Source: an uncultured Tenacibaculum sp. (GTDB lineage Bacteria; Bacteroidota; Bacteroidia; Flavobacteriales; Flavobacteriaceae). Taken from it: a stretch of 64,000 bases of DNA. The position numbers were made by a program, and so were the translations under genes. Under the pieces are notes generated by a model. It did no database searches and was not told the origin of the DNA. It saw only the letters and a program-made list of their open reading frames with translations. Shown one piece after another: positions 1-8,804 of the stretch (position 1 is the first letter of the stretch; each line of letters begins with the position of its first letter). Where the stretch lies: NCBI GenBank assembly GCA_947496185.1, contig CANMCD010000010.1:62001-126000 (forward strand). The letters run 5' to 3'.

Positions 1-1159
1 AAGAATGAATAATGGCAGTTTTAGGCATATTTTTAGTTCTTATCTCATCCCATCCCATCAGTTTTTTCCCATACTTATTAAGTATTTTTTCCAACTTAAT
101 ATTAAAGTAGGTTTGTAAATCATGATTAGTTTCCAGTTTATTTTTCTTCATAAACTGTTGAATATCCTTATTAGCATCCCAATGTTTACCTTCATTTTCA
201 TCACCTCCTATATGGAAATATTCATCTGGGAATAACATCGTTACTTCAGCAAAAAGTGTATCAAGAAATGTATATACTTCTGGATTTGTTGGATCTAATG
301 TCGGATCAAAAACTCCTGCAAAACGTTCAATATTGTAAGAATAATCCTTTTTACTTCCCAGTCTAGGATAAGCTGTAAGTATGGCTGAAGCATGACCTGG
401 CACATCAATTTCAGGAACAACCCTGATACCTAATTTATCTGCATAACGAACAATGTCTTTAACCTGTTCATGGGTATAATACTGATTATCTGAACCTAAT
501 TGATGAAGCTTAGGAAACACTTTCGACTCTAACCTAAATCCTTGATCATCTGACAAGTGCCAATGAAACACATTCATTTTTAAAGAAGCCATAGCTTCTA
601 AATTTCTTTTTATAACTGCGATTGGTTGAAAGTGTCTCGCAACGTCAATCATTAACCCCCTCCAAGCGTAACGCGGTTTATCTTCAATCGTTACCCCTTG
701 GAGAAAAAATGATTCTTTATCAAAGTTGACTAACTGAATCAAAGATTGTAGTGCTCTAATAGCTCCAATATCATTCTTTGCCGTAATGTCAACATGAGAT
801 CTTTTTACTTCAATTTTGTATGACTCATCAATTCCAAGCTTCAACTTTTTTTCATTCTCAAAACGTATTCTAATCGTTGCACTTTGATTTTTTAATGTAG
901 GAAAACCTTCATCAAAAAACACTCCAGTTCTGTCTGACAATCTTCTGATAAAGTTTACAGAAGCATTATAAACTCTTGTAGAATTATCCGTTATAAATAC
1001 ACTAAAATCTTTGGTTATTTTTATTTTATTGTTGTTTTCTTCAATGGTTTCTGGCCAAGGCATCAAATTATATTTGTTAGATAATTTGTGCTGTCCATTC
1101 ACATGAAAGAAACATAAGAACAAGGCTATATATAAACCTCTTAAGACCCCTCTTAACAT
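1..1159 (-). CDS. GH20 beta-N-acetylhexosaminidase, C-terminus beyond window
   Basis: Reading the minus strand from an ATG at 1159 gives an open frame of about 386 residues that runs off the window start, so the C-terminal part is missing. The first 22 residues form a signal peptide ending near VNGQ. An N-terminal GH20b-like domain is followed by the catalytic barrel (RGLMIDVARHF, then FHWHLSDDQG). The GH20 acid pair lies in HIGGDEN, with D320 and E321, where the Asp orients the substrate acetamido group and the Glu is the acid/base. The enzyme removes terminal GlcNAc from chitooligosaccharides, probably in the periplasm or at the cell surface. It follows nagB and the SusCD pairs, which supports a role in chitin use. 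The family assignment is firm; the substrate is inferred. Confidence 0.93.
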   Translation of the reverse strand, partial: MLRGVLRGLYIALFLCFFHVNGQHKLSNKYNLMPWPETIEENNNKIKITKDFSVFITDNSTRVYNASVNFIRRLSDRTGVFFDEGFPTLKNQSATIRIRFENEKKLKLGIDESYKIEVKRSHVDITAKNDIGAIRALQSLIQLVNFDKESFFLQGVTIEDKPRYAWRGLMIDVARHFQPIAVIKRNLEAMASLKMNVFHWHLSDDQGFRLESKVFPKLHQLGSDNQYYTHEQVKDIVRYADKLGIRVVPEIDVPGHASAILTAYPRLGSKKDYSYNIERFAGVFDPTLDPTNPEVYTFLDTLFAEVTMLFPDEYFHIGGDENEGKHWDANKDIQQFMKKNKLETNHDLQTYFNIKLEKILNKYGKKLMGWDEIRTKNMPKTAIIHS

Positions 1160-1176
1160 GTCTCTTTTTATTATTT

Positions 1177-1647
1177 TTATAGTTTTTTATATACTTCTAT
1201 TATCTGGTGATTAACCCCTAGTTCTTCGACTTCTTCAGTACCTGTAATTGTTAAGGTGTCATTTTTGACACTTGCTTTAAATTCAAATACTTTTCCTTCC
1301 CATTCTCTGAAGTTTAAATAGTCTAAATATTCAATATAGACTCCATTTTTATAAGAATACCTACCCCCTCCTGCTACATATACAGCTGTAGAATCCTTAC
1401 CTTTATTAGTATCATGCCTTAAAAAAGAAAAATGACTTTCATTAAGAATTTTAATCATTCGTTCATTCACCCTTACACTCGAAAAAACAGAATCTTTTGT
1501 AATGGTTTTGGCAGATATTAATTCCCAAGTTCCCACTAAACCTTGCTCTTTTTGCGTATTACAATTCAAAAAGAGCATAGGGATAGCTAGTAAAAGTTTA
1601 TGATAACTTTTAGAAATGATAGCGTTTGAAAGCTTCAATAGCTGCAT
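1177..1647 (-). CDS. small lipocalin-like putative lipoprotein
   Basis: A 156-residue protein with a hydrophobic N-terminal stretch (LLLAIPMLFLNC) that looks like a lipoprotein signal, with Cys29 as the lipidation site. Asn at -1 is unusual but tolerated in Bacteroidota. The mature part begins GLVGTWELISAKT and reads like the short lipocalin-fold lipoproteins that open with a 'G-x-W' strand. The ATG lies inside the 3' end of nagB (38-base overlap). An internal ATG at 1578 would leave too short a signal, so the longer start or a non-ATG start just after nagB is preferred. It sits between nagB and the hexosaminidase in one apparent operon. Its function is unknown; a role at the cell surface in chitooligosaccharide use is only a guess from context. 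Confidence 0.6.
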   Translation of the reverse strand: MQLLKLSNAIISKSYHKLLLAIPMLFLNCNTQKEQGLVGTWELISAKTITKDSVFSSVRVNERMIKILNESHFSFLRHDTNKGKDSTAVYVAGGGRYSYKNGVYIEYLDYLNFREWEGKVFEFKASVKNDTLTITGTEEVEELGVNHQIIEVYKKL

Positions 1648-3532
1648 AGTCTGTCATTCCTAAGTTTCGATATTTTTCAGCGGTTAGCCTGTTTCTGTCT
1701 TCAGCACGAACCCAAAACTCACGGGCATCATTCCCCTGAAACATTACGTTGTCTTTTTGCGATTGATGATAGAAAATAGCATGTCGTTTCTTAACCACTT
1801 GATCAGGACTCATTGGTACTGCCATTTCTATTTCGTATGGTTGCCATTCAAACCAAGCACCTCTATATAACCATACCCAACAATCATTCATATAATCGTT
1901 TCCTTTTAAAGCATCTACCGCTCCAAAAACAGCATCTAAACACACTTTATGTGTTCCGTGTGGATCCGCTAAATCACCAGCCGCGTATATCTGATGAGGT
2001 TTTACCTTATCTATTAATTCACACATAATGTCTAAATCATCTTGCGACAAGTTATTTTTCTTCACCTTTCCTGTTTCATAAAAAGGTAAGTTTAAAAAAT
2101 GTACCTGATTGTCTGGTACACCTAGGTATCGAGTAGCACCTAAAGATTCAGCCTTACGAATATCTCCTTTTAGTCTTCTAACGTCTAAGGTGTCTATTTC
2201 GTTAGCCTCTTTATTCTGAATAGAAGTGATAACTCCATTTATCTTGGTTGAATCAGGGCTCATTGATTTTGCTACTTCAGCAAAACGCAGTGCATCATCA
2301 TCAGAAACAGCAATATTACCTGAAGTTTGATAAGCAATATGTACTTCATGCCCTTGTTCAACTAACCTATCAAAAGTTCCTCCCATAGAGATTACATCAT
2401 CATCAGGGTGAGGACTAAAAATAATAACTCTTTTTTTAGCGGGTGTACTTCTTTCAGGCCTTTTTGAATCATCGGCATTTGGTTTCCCTCCTGGCCAACC
2501 TGTAATGGTATTTTGAAGCCCGTTGAATATTTTTATATTGAGTTCGTAAGCACTTCCTTCTTCCACTAACAAACTTGCCATTCCATAGTCATTATAATCT
2601 TTATCTGTTAGTTTAAGAATTGGCTTACTCACTTTATCACTTAACCAAAAAATAGCTTTCTTCTTTAACTCTTCCGTCCAAACACAAGAAGAAACCAACC
2701 ATGGTGTTTTAATTCTCGTTAATTCTGAAGCTGCTTCTTTATCTAAAACAAAAGTTGCATTATGATGATGTTGTAAATAAGTCGCTGGAATCTGTGAAGA
2801 AACTTCTCCTTCAACAGCAGTTTGTACTACTCCTGCTTTACCTTCACCCCAAGCTAACAATATTACTCTTTTTGCCTTTTTAATGGTACTAATTCCCATA
2901 GTAATGGCTTTTTTAGGCACATTATCAATTCCTAAAAAGCTTGATGCTGCATCTTCACGGGTAATATGATCTAGAGTAATACTTCTCGTACTTGAATTAT
3001 AGTGAGATCCTGGTTCATTAAATCCAATATGACCGGTACGACCAATTCCCAATAATTGAAAATCTAACCCACCTGCTTCTTTAATTTTTAGTTCATAATC
3101 AACACAGTATTGATATACTTCTTCTGGTTGAATCGTACCATTTGGTATATGAACATTTTCGGGAAGTATATCGATATGATTGAACAAATGTTCATGCATA
3201 AAATAGTGATAACTTTGAATATTTTTTGGCTGCATTGGCCAATATTCATCCAAATTAAATGTTATCACATTTGCAAAGCTCAATCCTTCTTCTTTATGTA
3301 ATTTCACCAATTCCTCATATACCTTAATCGGAGAGGATCCTGTGGCTAAACCTAGCACACATTTTTCATTGGCTGCTGCTTTTTTTCTAATAAGAGCCGC
3401 TATCTCATAGGCAACGATTTTAGATGCCTCCAGCGAATTCTCAAATATTATATTATGAATTTTTTCGAAACGTGTTTCTTCAAACTGTCCAGCAGGTTGA
3501 AACGCTATTTCCTTATAATTTGACATAACCAT
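1610..3532 (-). CDS. nagB: glucosamine-6-phosphate deaminase fused to a PIG-L/LmbE-type deacetylase domain
   Basis: A 640-residue two-domain protein. Residues about 25-280 are NagB: the phosphate-loop region GLATGSSPIKVYEE, the NLDEYW aspartate, and the signature GRTGHIGFNEPGS with the active-site His. NagB converts glucosamine-6-P to fructose-6-P and ammonia. Residues about 365-600 carry the metal-binding HPDDD motif of the PIG-L/LmbE deacetylase family and a second motif DLADPHGTHK. One polypeptide could therefore act at deacetylation and deamination, but the second domain's substrate is not shown by sequence. Classical NagB is about 266 aa, so this is a long form, seen in other Bacteroidota. 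ATGs at 3532 and 3526 are both possible. The gene is cytoplasmic and lies between susD and the GH20 gene. Confidence 0.92.
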   Translation of the reverse strand: MVMSNYKEIAFQPAGQFEETRFEKIHNIIFENSLEASKIVAYEIAALIRKKAAANEKCVLGLATGSSPIKVYEELVKLHKEEGLSFANVITFNLDEYWPMQPKNIQSYHYFMHEHLFNHIDILPENVHIPNGTIQPEEVYQYCVDYELKIKEAGGLDFQLLGIGRTGHIGFNEPGSHYNSSTRSITLDHITREDAASSFLGIDNVPKKAITMGISTIKKAKRVILLAWGEGKAGVVQTAVEGEVSSQIPATYLQHHHNATFVLDKEAASELTRIKTPWLVSSCVWTEELKKKAIFWLSDKVSKPILKLTDKDYNDYGMASLLVEEGSAYELNIKIFNGLQNTITGWPGGKPNADDSKRPERSTPAKKRVIIFSPHPDDDVISMGGTFDRLVEQGHEVHIAYQTSGNIAVSDDDALRFAEVAKSMSPDSTKINGVITSIQNKEANEIDTLDVRRLKGDIRKAESLGATRYLGVPDNQVHFLNLPFYETGKVKKNNLSQDDLDIMCELIDKVKPHQIYAAGDLADPHGTHKVCLDAVFGAVDALKGNDYMNDCWVWLYRGAWFEWQPYEIEMAVPMSPDQVVKKRHAIFYHQSQKDNVMFQGNDAREFWVRAEDRNRLTAEKYRNLGMTDYAAIEAFKRYHF

Positions 3533-3563
3533 ACTAATCTCTACCTTAAAATGATTTACTAAG

Positions 3564-3595
3564 TAAATGTATATTGTGACATATCATTTTCTCAA
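3564..3595 (-). promoter_or_regulatory. candidate promoter for nagB operon
   Basis: On the minus strand a TTG at 3593-3595 precedes TACATTTA at 3564-3571, one base off the Bacteroidota -7 consensus TAnnTTTG, with a 21-base spacer. It lies just after the susD terminator and about 30 bases before the nagB ATG. No copy of the 21-bp-spaced repeat seen before the susC genes is present here. Confidence 0.35.
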
Positions 3596-3627
3596 TTTTT
3601 TTCGACTAAAAGCCTCAAAAATGGTAT

Positions 3628-3663
3628 CAAAAACAATCGAGAATGCACATTCCATTCTCGATT
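3628..3663 (-). terminator. rho-independent terminator after first susD
   Basis: An 11-bp perfect stem (3635-3645 with 3653-3663, 7-base loop) is followed on the minus strand by a GTTTTTG run. It ends the susC/susD transcript at 3687 and separates it from nagB. Confidence 0.8.
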
Positions 3664-3686
3664 ATTCCTAAAACAAAGTTCAATGA

Positions 3687-5294
3687 TTAAAAATTACTTC
3701 CTCCTGTATCCCACCAAAGACGTGTAGCTCCATTATCAGGGCCACCCAACAAAGTGACTGCCGTGGCTACATTTGCAGCATTAGTTGACAACTCACTATC
3801 CACAAAAGGTATTCTTCTTATTTGGATATTTGTATCAATAACACCATTGCTTTGATTACTAACTACAGGAAATATTTTTGGATACCCAGTACGTCTATAT
3901 TCACTCCAAGCTTCCTGTCCATCAGGGAACATAGCGATCCATTTTTGGGTAATTATTTTTTCTAGTTTTTCTTCATTACTAGCCCCAGCATCCCAAGCAA
4001 CAGTTACTGTACTCATTGCTGTTATACTATTTGAAGCATTAACAGGATCAACATAATCCGCAGGAGTATCCGTATTATTTGCCATATAGGTTGCTGCATC
4101 GGCGGCTCCATGTTGCATAAATGATAAATTTATACCGTTTTCATAGTTAACTTGTGCGTCTCCTGCTCCTGCCCAACCTCTTAAAGCTGCTTCAGCCTTT
4201 AAGAAAGCAACTTCTGATGCAGTCATTAGCTGTACATTTGACGTATGAATGTCGTCATTGATCGCAGAAAACCCAACATATGCTGCTTTTTGAGCGATCT
4301 CGTCAGCATACCCAGATATAAGTGGTAATCCAGCACGAATTCCTTTTAAGTTACCTGGAGATATTGGTTGTATATCAACAGCTTTGGGATTCAACTCTAC
4401 GAAATATTTCTCTGCTCTTGGGTCATTATAGCCAACCAATATTGATTCCATAGAAGCCCCCATTCGAATATCATTCCACGAATTATCAATTATCGACAAT
4501 GGATGTGGCAAACCTCCTTTAACTACAAAATTATCCGTATTTGCATCAATAAGCCCCAAAGATTGGCTTAGCGCTTTTTCTCCTTCTTCTTGAGCTTTAA
4601 CTGGATCTATTTTAGCAATTCTTATTGCTAAACGTAATCGTAATGAATTGGCAAATTTCACCCATTTACTATAATCACCTCCATAAACCAAATCGAAATT
4701 CACAAACCTATCACTATTAATATTAGCTGTTATATTTGCTATTGCTGTATCTAAATCTGCAAAAAAAGCATTATAGGCCTCCTGTTGCGAATCATATATC
4801 CCTGCTTTTTCTAAATCTCCAAAATTAGTATAGACTATTGGACCAAAAACATCTGACACCCTATGCATTCCTTCAACCTTCAAAACCAGCGAAGCTCCAT
4901 ACATTGTTGGGTAATCAGCAGCAAGTTTTTTAATTTTATTAGCCCAATTCATCACCCCTTGATAAGGTACAGACCAAATAAAGTTATTCCAACCACTTAC
5001 CAAATTATAAGTTGTATTATTTGCTCCTGCAACAAAAGGTCTTGGGTTCGTTAAATACCCTGCGTACACATCCGCATTAAGGTTTTGCTGTAACTGAAAA
5101 GACCAAGCTGGCTCATATTGATATATATTCTGAAACATTGGCTTAAACTTTGAACCAACTATTTGAAAATCTGGAATCAATTGAGCATCAGTAATATCTC
5201 TTTCATTAACATTGTATCGTTCTAAGTCATCACATGAAGTCAAAGCAGCACTAAAAATAAGTAATCCGCCAAATAATTTATATATATTTTTCAT
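3687..5294 (-). CDS. SusD/RagB-family nutrient-binding outer membrane lipoprotein (pair I)
   Basis: About 535 residues. The signal peptide ends in the lipobox LTSC (Cys21), so the mature protein is a surface lipoprotein. The body is a SusD-like alpha-helical TPR scaffold, with the family's C-terminal region ending in LWWDTGGSNF. SusD proteins cap the SusC channel and bind oligosaccharide. The start at 5294 (MKNIYKLF) is chosen over the ATG three codons upstream because it gives a standard signal peptide. It begins 12 bases after the susC stop and is followed by a terminator, so the pair forms one transcript. The neighbouring GH20 and NagB genes suggest that the ligand is a chitooligosaccharide; that is inference. 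Confidence 0.93.
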   Translation of the reverse strand: MKNIYKLFGGLLIFSAALTSCDDLERYNVNERDITDAQLIPDFQIVGSKFKPMFQNIYQYEPAWSFQLQQNLNADVYAGYLTNPRPFVAGANNTTYNLVSGWNNFIWSVPYQGVMNWANKIKKLAADYPTMYGASLVLKVEGMHRVSDVFGPIVYTNFGDLEKAGIYDSQQEAYNAFFADLDTAIANITANINSDRFVNFDLVYGGDYSKWVKFANSLRLRLAIRIAKIDPVKAQEEGEKALSQSLGLIDANTDNFVVKGGLPHPLSIIDNSWNDIRMGASMESILVGYNDPRAEKYFVELNPKAVDIQPISPGNLKGIRAGLPLISGYADEIAQKAAYVGFSAINDDIHTSNVQLMTASEVAFLKAEAALRGWAGAGDAQVNYENGINLSFMQHGAADAATYMANNTDTPADYVDPVNASNSITAMSTVTVAWDAGASNEEKLEKIITQKWIAMFPDGQEAWSEYRRTGYPKIFPVVSNQSNGVIDTNIQIRRIPFVDSELSTNAANVATAVTLLGGPDNGATRLWWDTGGSNF

Positions 5295-5306
5295 CGTAAT
5301 CATTTT

Positions 5307-8300
5307 TTAAAAAGTTAAATTAACATTTAAACCTAAACTTCTTGTAGAAGGCAACCCTAAGACATCAACACCCTGCAAAGCATTTCCTGTACTTAAAGAA
5401 ATATTTGGATCATGTGGTGCTTCCTTGTAGAAAAAGAACAAATTACTTCCTACCAAAGAAGCTTTAATTCTTTTAAAGAAAGACTCTTTCCCAAGAGTAA
5501 AATTATATCCTAATGCAAATTCAGCTAACCTTACATTTGTAGCATCATATACATACTCCCCTGTAAAGCTATTTCTTCCTCCTGCCAAACCGTAATACGT
5601 TTGTGCTGGTAAAGTAAATTCTGCTCCATTTGTATCTACCACCTGTACATTAGCATTTGCTGTCTCTCTTGCTGAGTTATTACTCGCACCTTCAACTATT
5701 GCTTCCGTTAAACTCAACGTTTCCCCTCCAAACTTTCCATCAATCAGAAAATCAATACTTACTTTTCCTAATTGAAAAGAGTTATTCCATCCTAAAGTAA
5801 AATCAGGATTGGCATTTCCTACTTTAGTCAAGCCGTCAGCTTCAGGTGCCGCTGCTTGAATCGCATAAGAAGGTTCTGCAGGATTAGAATTATCTACTGC
5901 TACAACAGGTAAACCATTTTCATTTCTTTGAACAACTTGTGCATATATATCACCAAAAGATCCTCCTTGAACTAAATAAGAACCAAAGGTATTCACCCCT
6001 TTAGGTGACAATGTAAAAAACTGAGGTTCAAATAAACCTGGGATCTGAACTCCATTATATATTCTTTCAATTTTATTTCTATTCAACGCGAAATTTAAAT
6101 TAGTAGTCCATTTAAAATTATCTTCTTGAACTGGTATAGCGAATACCGATGCCTCAACCCCAGAATTCGAAATTTCACCCGAATTCAAATACGCTGCTGG
6201 CCTACCATAAATAGCCTCAGAAATAGCATACTGATAATACTGATCAACAGTTTTTGTATAGTAATACCCAACATCAAACCCTAAACGATTGTTCAAAAAC
6301 TTCCACTCTGTACCAAACTCATAAGAACTTTGCGTTTCAGGTTTAGGCTCAAAACCTTCAAACACCTGAATATTATCAAATAATGGATTCCCTCCAAAAG
6401 ACACTCTATCATTCGGCACAATCTGATTCGCTTGGAATCCGTTTCCTACTTCCGCATACGACCCTCTAATTTTAGCAAAAGAAACTCCTTCTCCAAAATC
6501 AAACATCTCACTCAATACTGCTGTCAAACCGACAGATGGATAATCAAAAGCTTTTGGAAGCGTTGAAGTCCAATCTTTTCTGTACGTTAAATCTAAAAAT
6601 AATTGTTCTTTAAAATTTAAAGTAGCACTTCCAAATAATGAGTTCTCTCTAATTTCCAATGAATTTTGACTAAGATCAACAGAAGCGTTTGCATTAAAAT
6701 TCTGAATCGCAAAAAAGTTTGCAAATTGCAACCCTCCATTAGTTCCTGAATCTGCTACAAAGGCTTCAGAAGTATTTCTTTTTAACGCTCCACCAACAAT
6801 TGCTGTTAATGACAAATCATCACTCAATTTAGTATTAATATTTGCTATTAAATCTCCATATAATTGCGTAAACTCATTATCATTTATAATATACCTACCA
6901 TTTGCTGGAGCTAAAGTAGCCTCAGTAGTAGCGTATATTCTTTTTTCAAAATTTAACAAGGACTGATCATAAGTACCTCTTGTTTGTAATGACAACCAAT
7001 CATTTACCTTAAAATTTAAATTTAAAGAAGCAACCAATTTTCTATTTTGATCTTCACTAGCATTTCTATGCAATATCCAAAAAGGATTTTGCTCTATATC
7101 TGAAGTTCCTCTAAACCATCTTTGCCTTTGAATTGCTCTTGTAGCATCGAATGCTTCAAAGTTCCTATAATCTGCTAAACTTTCGGTTGCAGACTGAAAA
7201 CTATATGCGCCTACTAATGGATTAAAATATAATCCTGAAACAGGTCTATTTTTAATATTTTGAACTGAACCAATAACACTTGCATTTAGAGTTACTCTAT
7301 CTTCAAAAAGCTTTGCTGTTTCTCTTACATTAAAAGAATGTTGTTTAAGTGAATTTGTAGGTAAAATCCCCTGAGAAAAAGTATTACTATATGAAAAATA
7401 CGTTTGAGCCTTATCTGTACCACCAGAAATAGATACTGAATTGATACCTGTTGTTCCTGTAGTAAAGAAATTATCTATATTACCTTGTGCCGTTGGATTA
7501 AAATCCATCATATAAGCAGCCTCATCTACTGTTAAATTAGACGAAAAGTCTACTTTAAATGTTCCTGCTCTTCCTTTTTTAGTATTTATCACAATAACAC
7601 CATTCAAACCAGCATTACCATACAAAGCCGATGCAGATGCTCCTTTTAAAACCGTTAATGACTCAATATCATCTGGGTTAATTAATGACAACACATCTCC
7701 TCCGTCTCTGTTACCTCCGTTTATATCTCCAAATGTAGCACTTGGTTGCGATGAACTAGGGTTATTTAGAGGTATCCCATCAACTACATATAATGGCTGG
7801 TTACTATCAATAGATGAGTTACCCCTTAAAACTACTTTTACCGATCCTCCAGCACCTGAAGAACTTCTTGTAATATTAACCCCCGAAACCTTACCTGATA
7901 AACTGTTAACAGGGTTGGTTTGTTTTACCTTACTTAATTCTTCTGCATTGATGTCCTGTGCCGCATACGTAAGCGACTTTCGTGTCTTTTTAATCCCCAA
8001 GGCAGTAACCACTACTTCTTCCAACACATTTGCATCCTCCTCTAAAGTAACGTGAATAGTCGTTTGATTCGCCACTATTACTGTGTGTTTTTTCATCCCC
8101 ACAAAAGAATATTCAACAGTATCCCCTACTGAAGCCGTTAAGCTATACTTTCCTTCAAAATCGGTCTCTACTCCACTTAAGGTTCCTTTGATTAAAACAC
8201 TAACCCCGGGCATAGGTTCCCCGTCCAATTTTGACGTCACTACTCCTGAAATTGTTTTTTCTTGTGCCATAAAAAGCTGAACTGCAAAAAAACAAAGCAG

Positions 8301-8324
8301 TAGCAAAATTTTATTTTTTCTCAT
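5307..8324 (-). CDS. SusC/RagA-family TonB-linked outer membrane transporter (pair I)
   Basis: A 1005-residue protein with a signal peptide ending FMAQ. A carboxypeptidase-like regulatory domain follows (residues about 22-100, ISGVVTSKLDGEPMPGVSV). Next are the SusC linker LEEVVVTALGIKK, a plug domain with the SusC signatures QPLYVVDGIPL and LKGASASALYG, and a large TonB-dependent beta-barrel to the end. Together with the adjacent SusD it imports oligosaccharides across the outer membrane using TonB energy. Its upstream region carries a -7-like box and direct repeats shared with the second susC gene at 10367-13432, so the two are probably co-regulated. Confidence 0.95.
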   Translation of the reverse strand: MRKNKILLLLCFFAVQLFMAQEKTISGVVTSKLDGEPMPGVSVLIKGTLSGVETDFEGKYSLTASVGDTVEYSFVGMKKHTVIVANQTTIHVTLEEDANVLEEVVVTALGIKKTRKSLTYAAQDINAEELSKVKQTNPVNSLSGKVSGVNITRSSSGAGGSVKVVLRGNSSIDSNQPLYVVDGIPLNNPSSSQPSATFGDINGGNRDGGDVLSLINPDDIESLTVLKGASASALYGNAGLNGVIVINTKKGRAGTFKVDFSSNLTVDEAAYMMDFNPTAQGNIDNFFTTGTTGINSVSISGGTDKAQTYFSYSNTFSQGILPTNSLKQHSFNVRETAKLFEDRVTLNASVIGSVQNIKNRPVSGLYFNPLVGAYSFQSATESLADYRNFEAFDATRAIQRQRWFRGTSDIEQNPFWILHRNASEDQNRKLVASLNLNFKVNDWLSLQTRGTYDQSLLNFEKRIYATTEATLAPANGRYIINDNEFTQLYGDLIANINTKLSDDLSLTAIVGGALKRNTSEAFVADSGTNGGLQFANFFAIQNFNANASVDLSQNSLEIRENSLFGSATLNFKEQLFLDLTYRKDWTSTLPKAFDYPSVGLTAVLSEMFDFGEGVSFAKIRGSYAEVGNGFQANQIVPNDRVSFGGNPLFDNIQVFEGFEPKPETQSSYEFGTEWKFLNNRLGFDVGYYYTKTVDQYYQYAISEAIYGRPAAYLNSGEISNSGVEASVFAIPVQEDNFKWTTNLNFALNRNKIERIYNGVQIPGLFEPQFFTLSPKGVNTFGSYLVQGGSFGDIYAQVVQRNENGLPVVAVDNSNPAEPSYAIQAAAPEADGLTKVGNANPDFTLGWNNSFQLGKVSIDFLIDGKFGGETLSLTEAIVEGASNNSARETANANVQVVDTNGAEFTLPAQTYYGLAGGRNSFTGEYVYDATNVRLAEFALGYNFTLGKESFFKRIKASLVGSNLFFFYKEAPHDPNISLSTGNALQGVDVLGLPSTRSLGLNVNLTF

Positions 8325-8349
8325 GAATAAGTTAATTAATTGTTTACCC

Positions 8350-8357
8350 TAAAGTTA
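8350..8357 (-). promoter_or_regulatory. -7 box of susC pair I
   Basis: The minus strand reads TAACTTTA, one mismatch to TAnnTTTG, 26 bases before the ATG. Its position relative to the ATG and to the conserved upstream element matches the corresponding box of susC pair II to within one base. Confidence 0.5.
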
Positions 8358-8390
8358 TTAGGTTAAGAAAATGTTAAAAAAAAATTATAT

Positions 8391-8417
8391 ACAAACAACA
8401 CAAAATAAGACACGAAT
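8391..8417 (-). promoter_or_regulatory. candidate LytTR operator upstream of susC pair I
   Basis: On the minus strand ATTCGT (8412-8417) and GTTTGT (8391-8396) are direct repeats 21 bp apart, inside a 40-bp block (8381-8420) nearly identical to the block before susC pair II. The block edge lies 23 bases upstream of the -7 box in both genes. LytTR regulators such as AgrA and ComE bind direct repeats about two helical turns apart, and a LytTR regulator is encoded at 14724. The link is inferred. Confidence 0.55.
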
Positions 8418-8640
8418 AACAGAAAACTAAAGACTAGGACAAACGAAATTCTAACTAAAAACAGGCAACATTTCACAAAACAAACACACAAACAATACAT
8501 TATTACTCTTAAAAAACTAAGAAATATCAAAAATTAAAAACAAAAAACAGTAAAATACCATCCTTAATTCAAAGACAATTTATCAAAAAAACAACACATA
8601 AAAACATGACTTTCCAAGAATATAAAACGACTTAATATAG

Positions 8641-8669
8641 CAACCCAACCCAACCCAACCCAACCCAAC
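8641..8669. repeat. CAACC pentanucleotide tandem repeat
   Basis: Five perfect CAACC units (8641-8665) are followed by CAAC. The tract is non-coding and lies between the susD terminator and the first susC promoter region. No function is evident; it could be a slippage-prone tract. Confidence 0.85.
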
Positions 8670-8720
8670 ATTTAACCCATGTCTGTTAACCGAACTTTTA
8701 CCCTCGTTTTTAGATCAATA

Positions 8721-8752
8721 AAAAACCGTCTAAAATTTGAAATTTTAGACGG
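8721..8752 (-). terminator. rho-independent terminator after second susD
   Basis: A 13-bp inverted repeat (8726-8738 with 8740-8752, GC-rich at its base) is followed on the minus strand by TTTTTTATTG. It ends the susC II-susD II transcript about 50 bases after the stop at 8805. Confidence 0.85.
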
Positions 8753-8804
8753 CTTCATTATTAGTGTTTGACGTATACACTAAAGTCTGTGAATACCTAT
8801 TACA

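Larger units (their letters stand above)
8325..8804. other. 480-bp intergenic region between the two SusCD transcripts
   Basis: No open frame here looks coding. From left to right on the plus strand it holds the first susC leader and -7 box (near 8350), the conserved operator-like element (8381-8420), an A/C-rich stretch with no recognisable content (about 8421-8640), a short CAACC tandem repeat, and the terminator of the second susD. Confidence 0.7.

Noticed and set aside
3110-3301. Plus-strand frame inside nagB
   Set aside because: It is a shadow of the conserved NagB coding strand with no start context or recognisable domain. Other similar antisense frames within mutB, guaA, Wzc and porU were discarded for the same reason.
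8641-8669. Telomere-like or CRISPR-like repeat
   Set aside because: Units are only 5 bp with no spacers, and the tract is 29 bp long in the middle of a chromosomal operon region. No CRISPR array or cas gene is present in the window.
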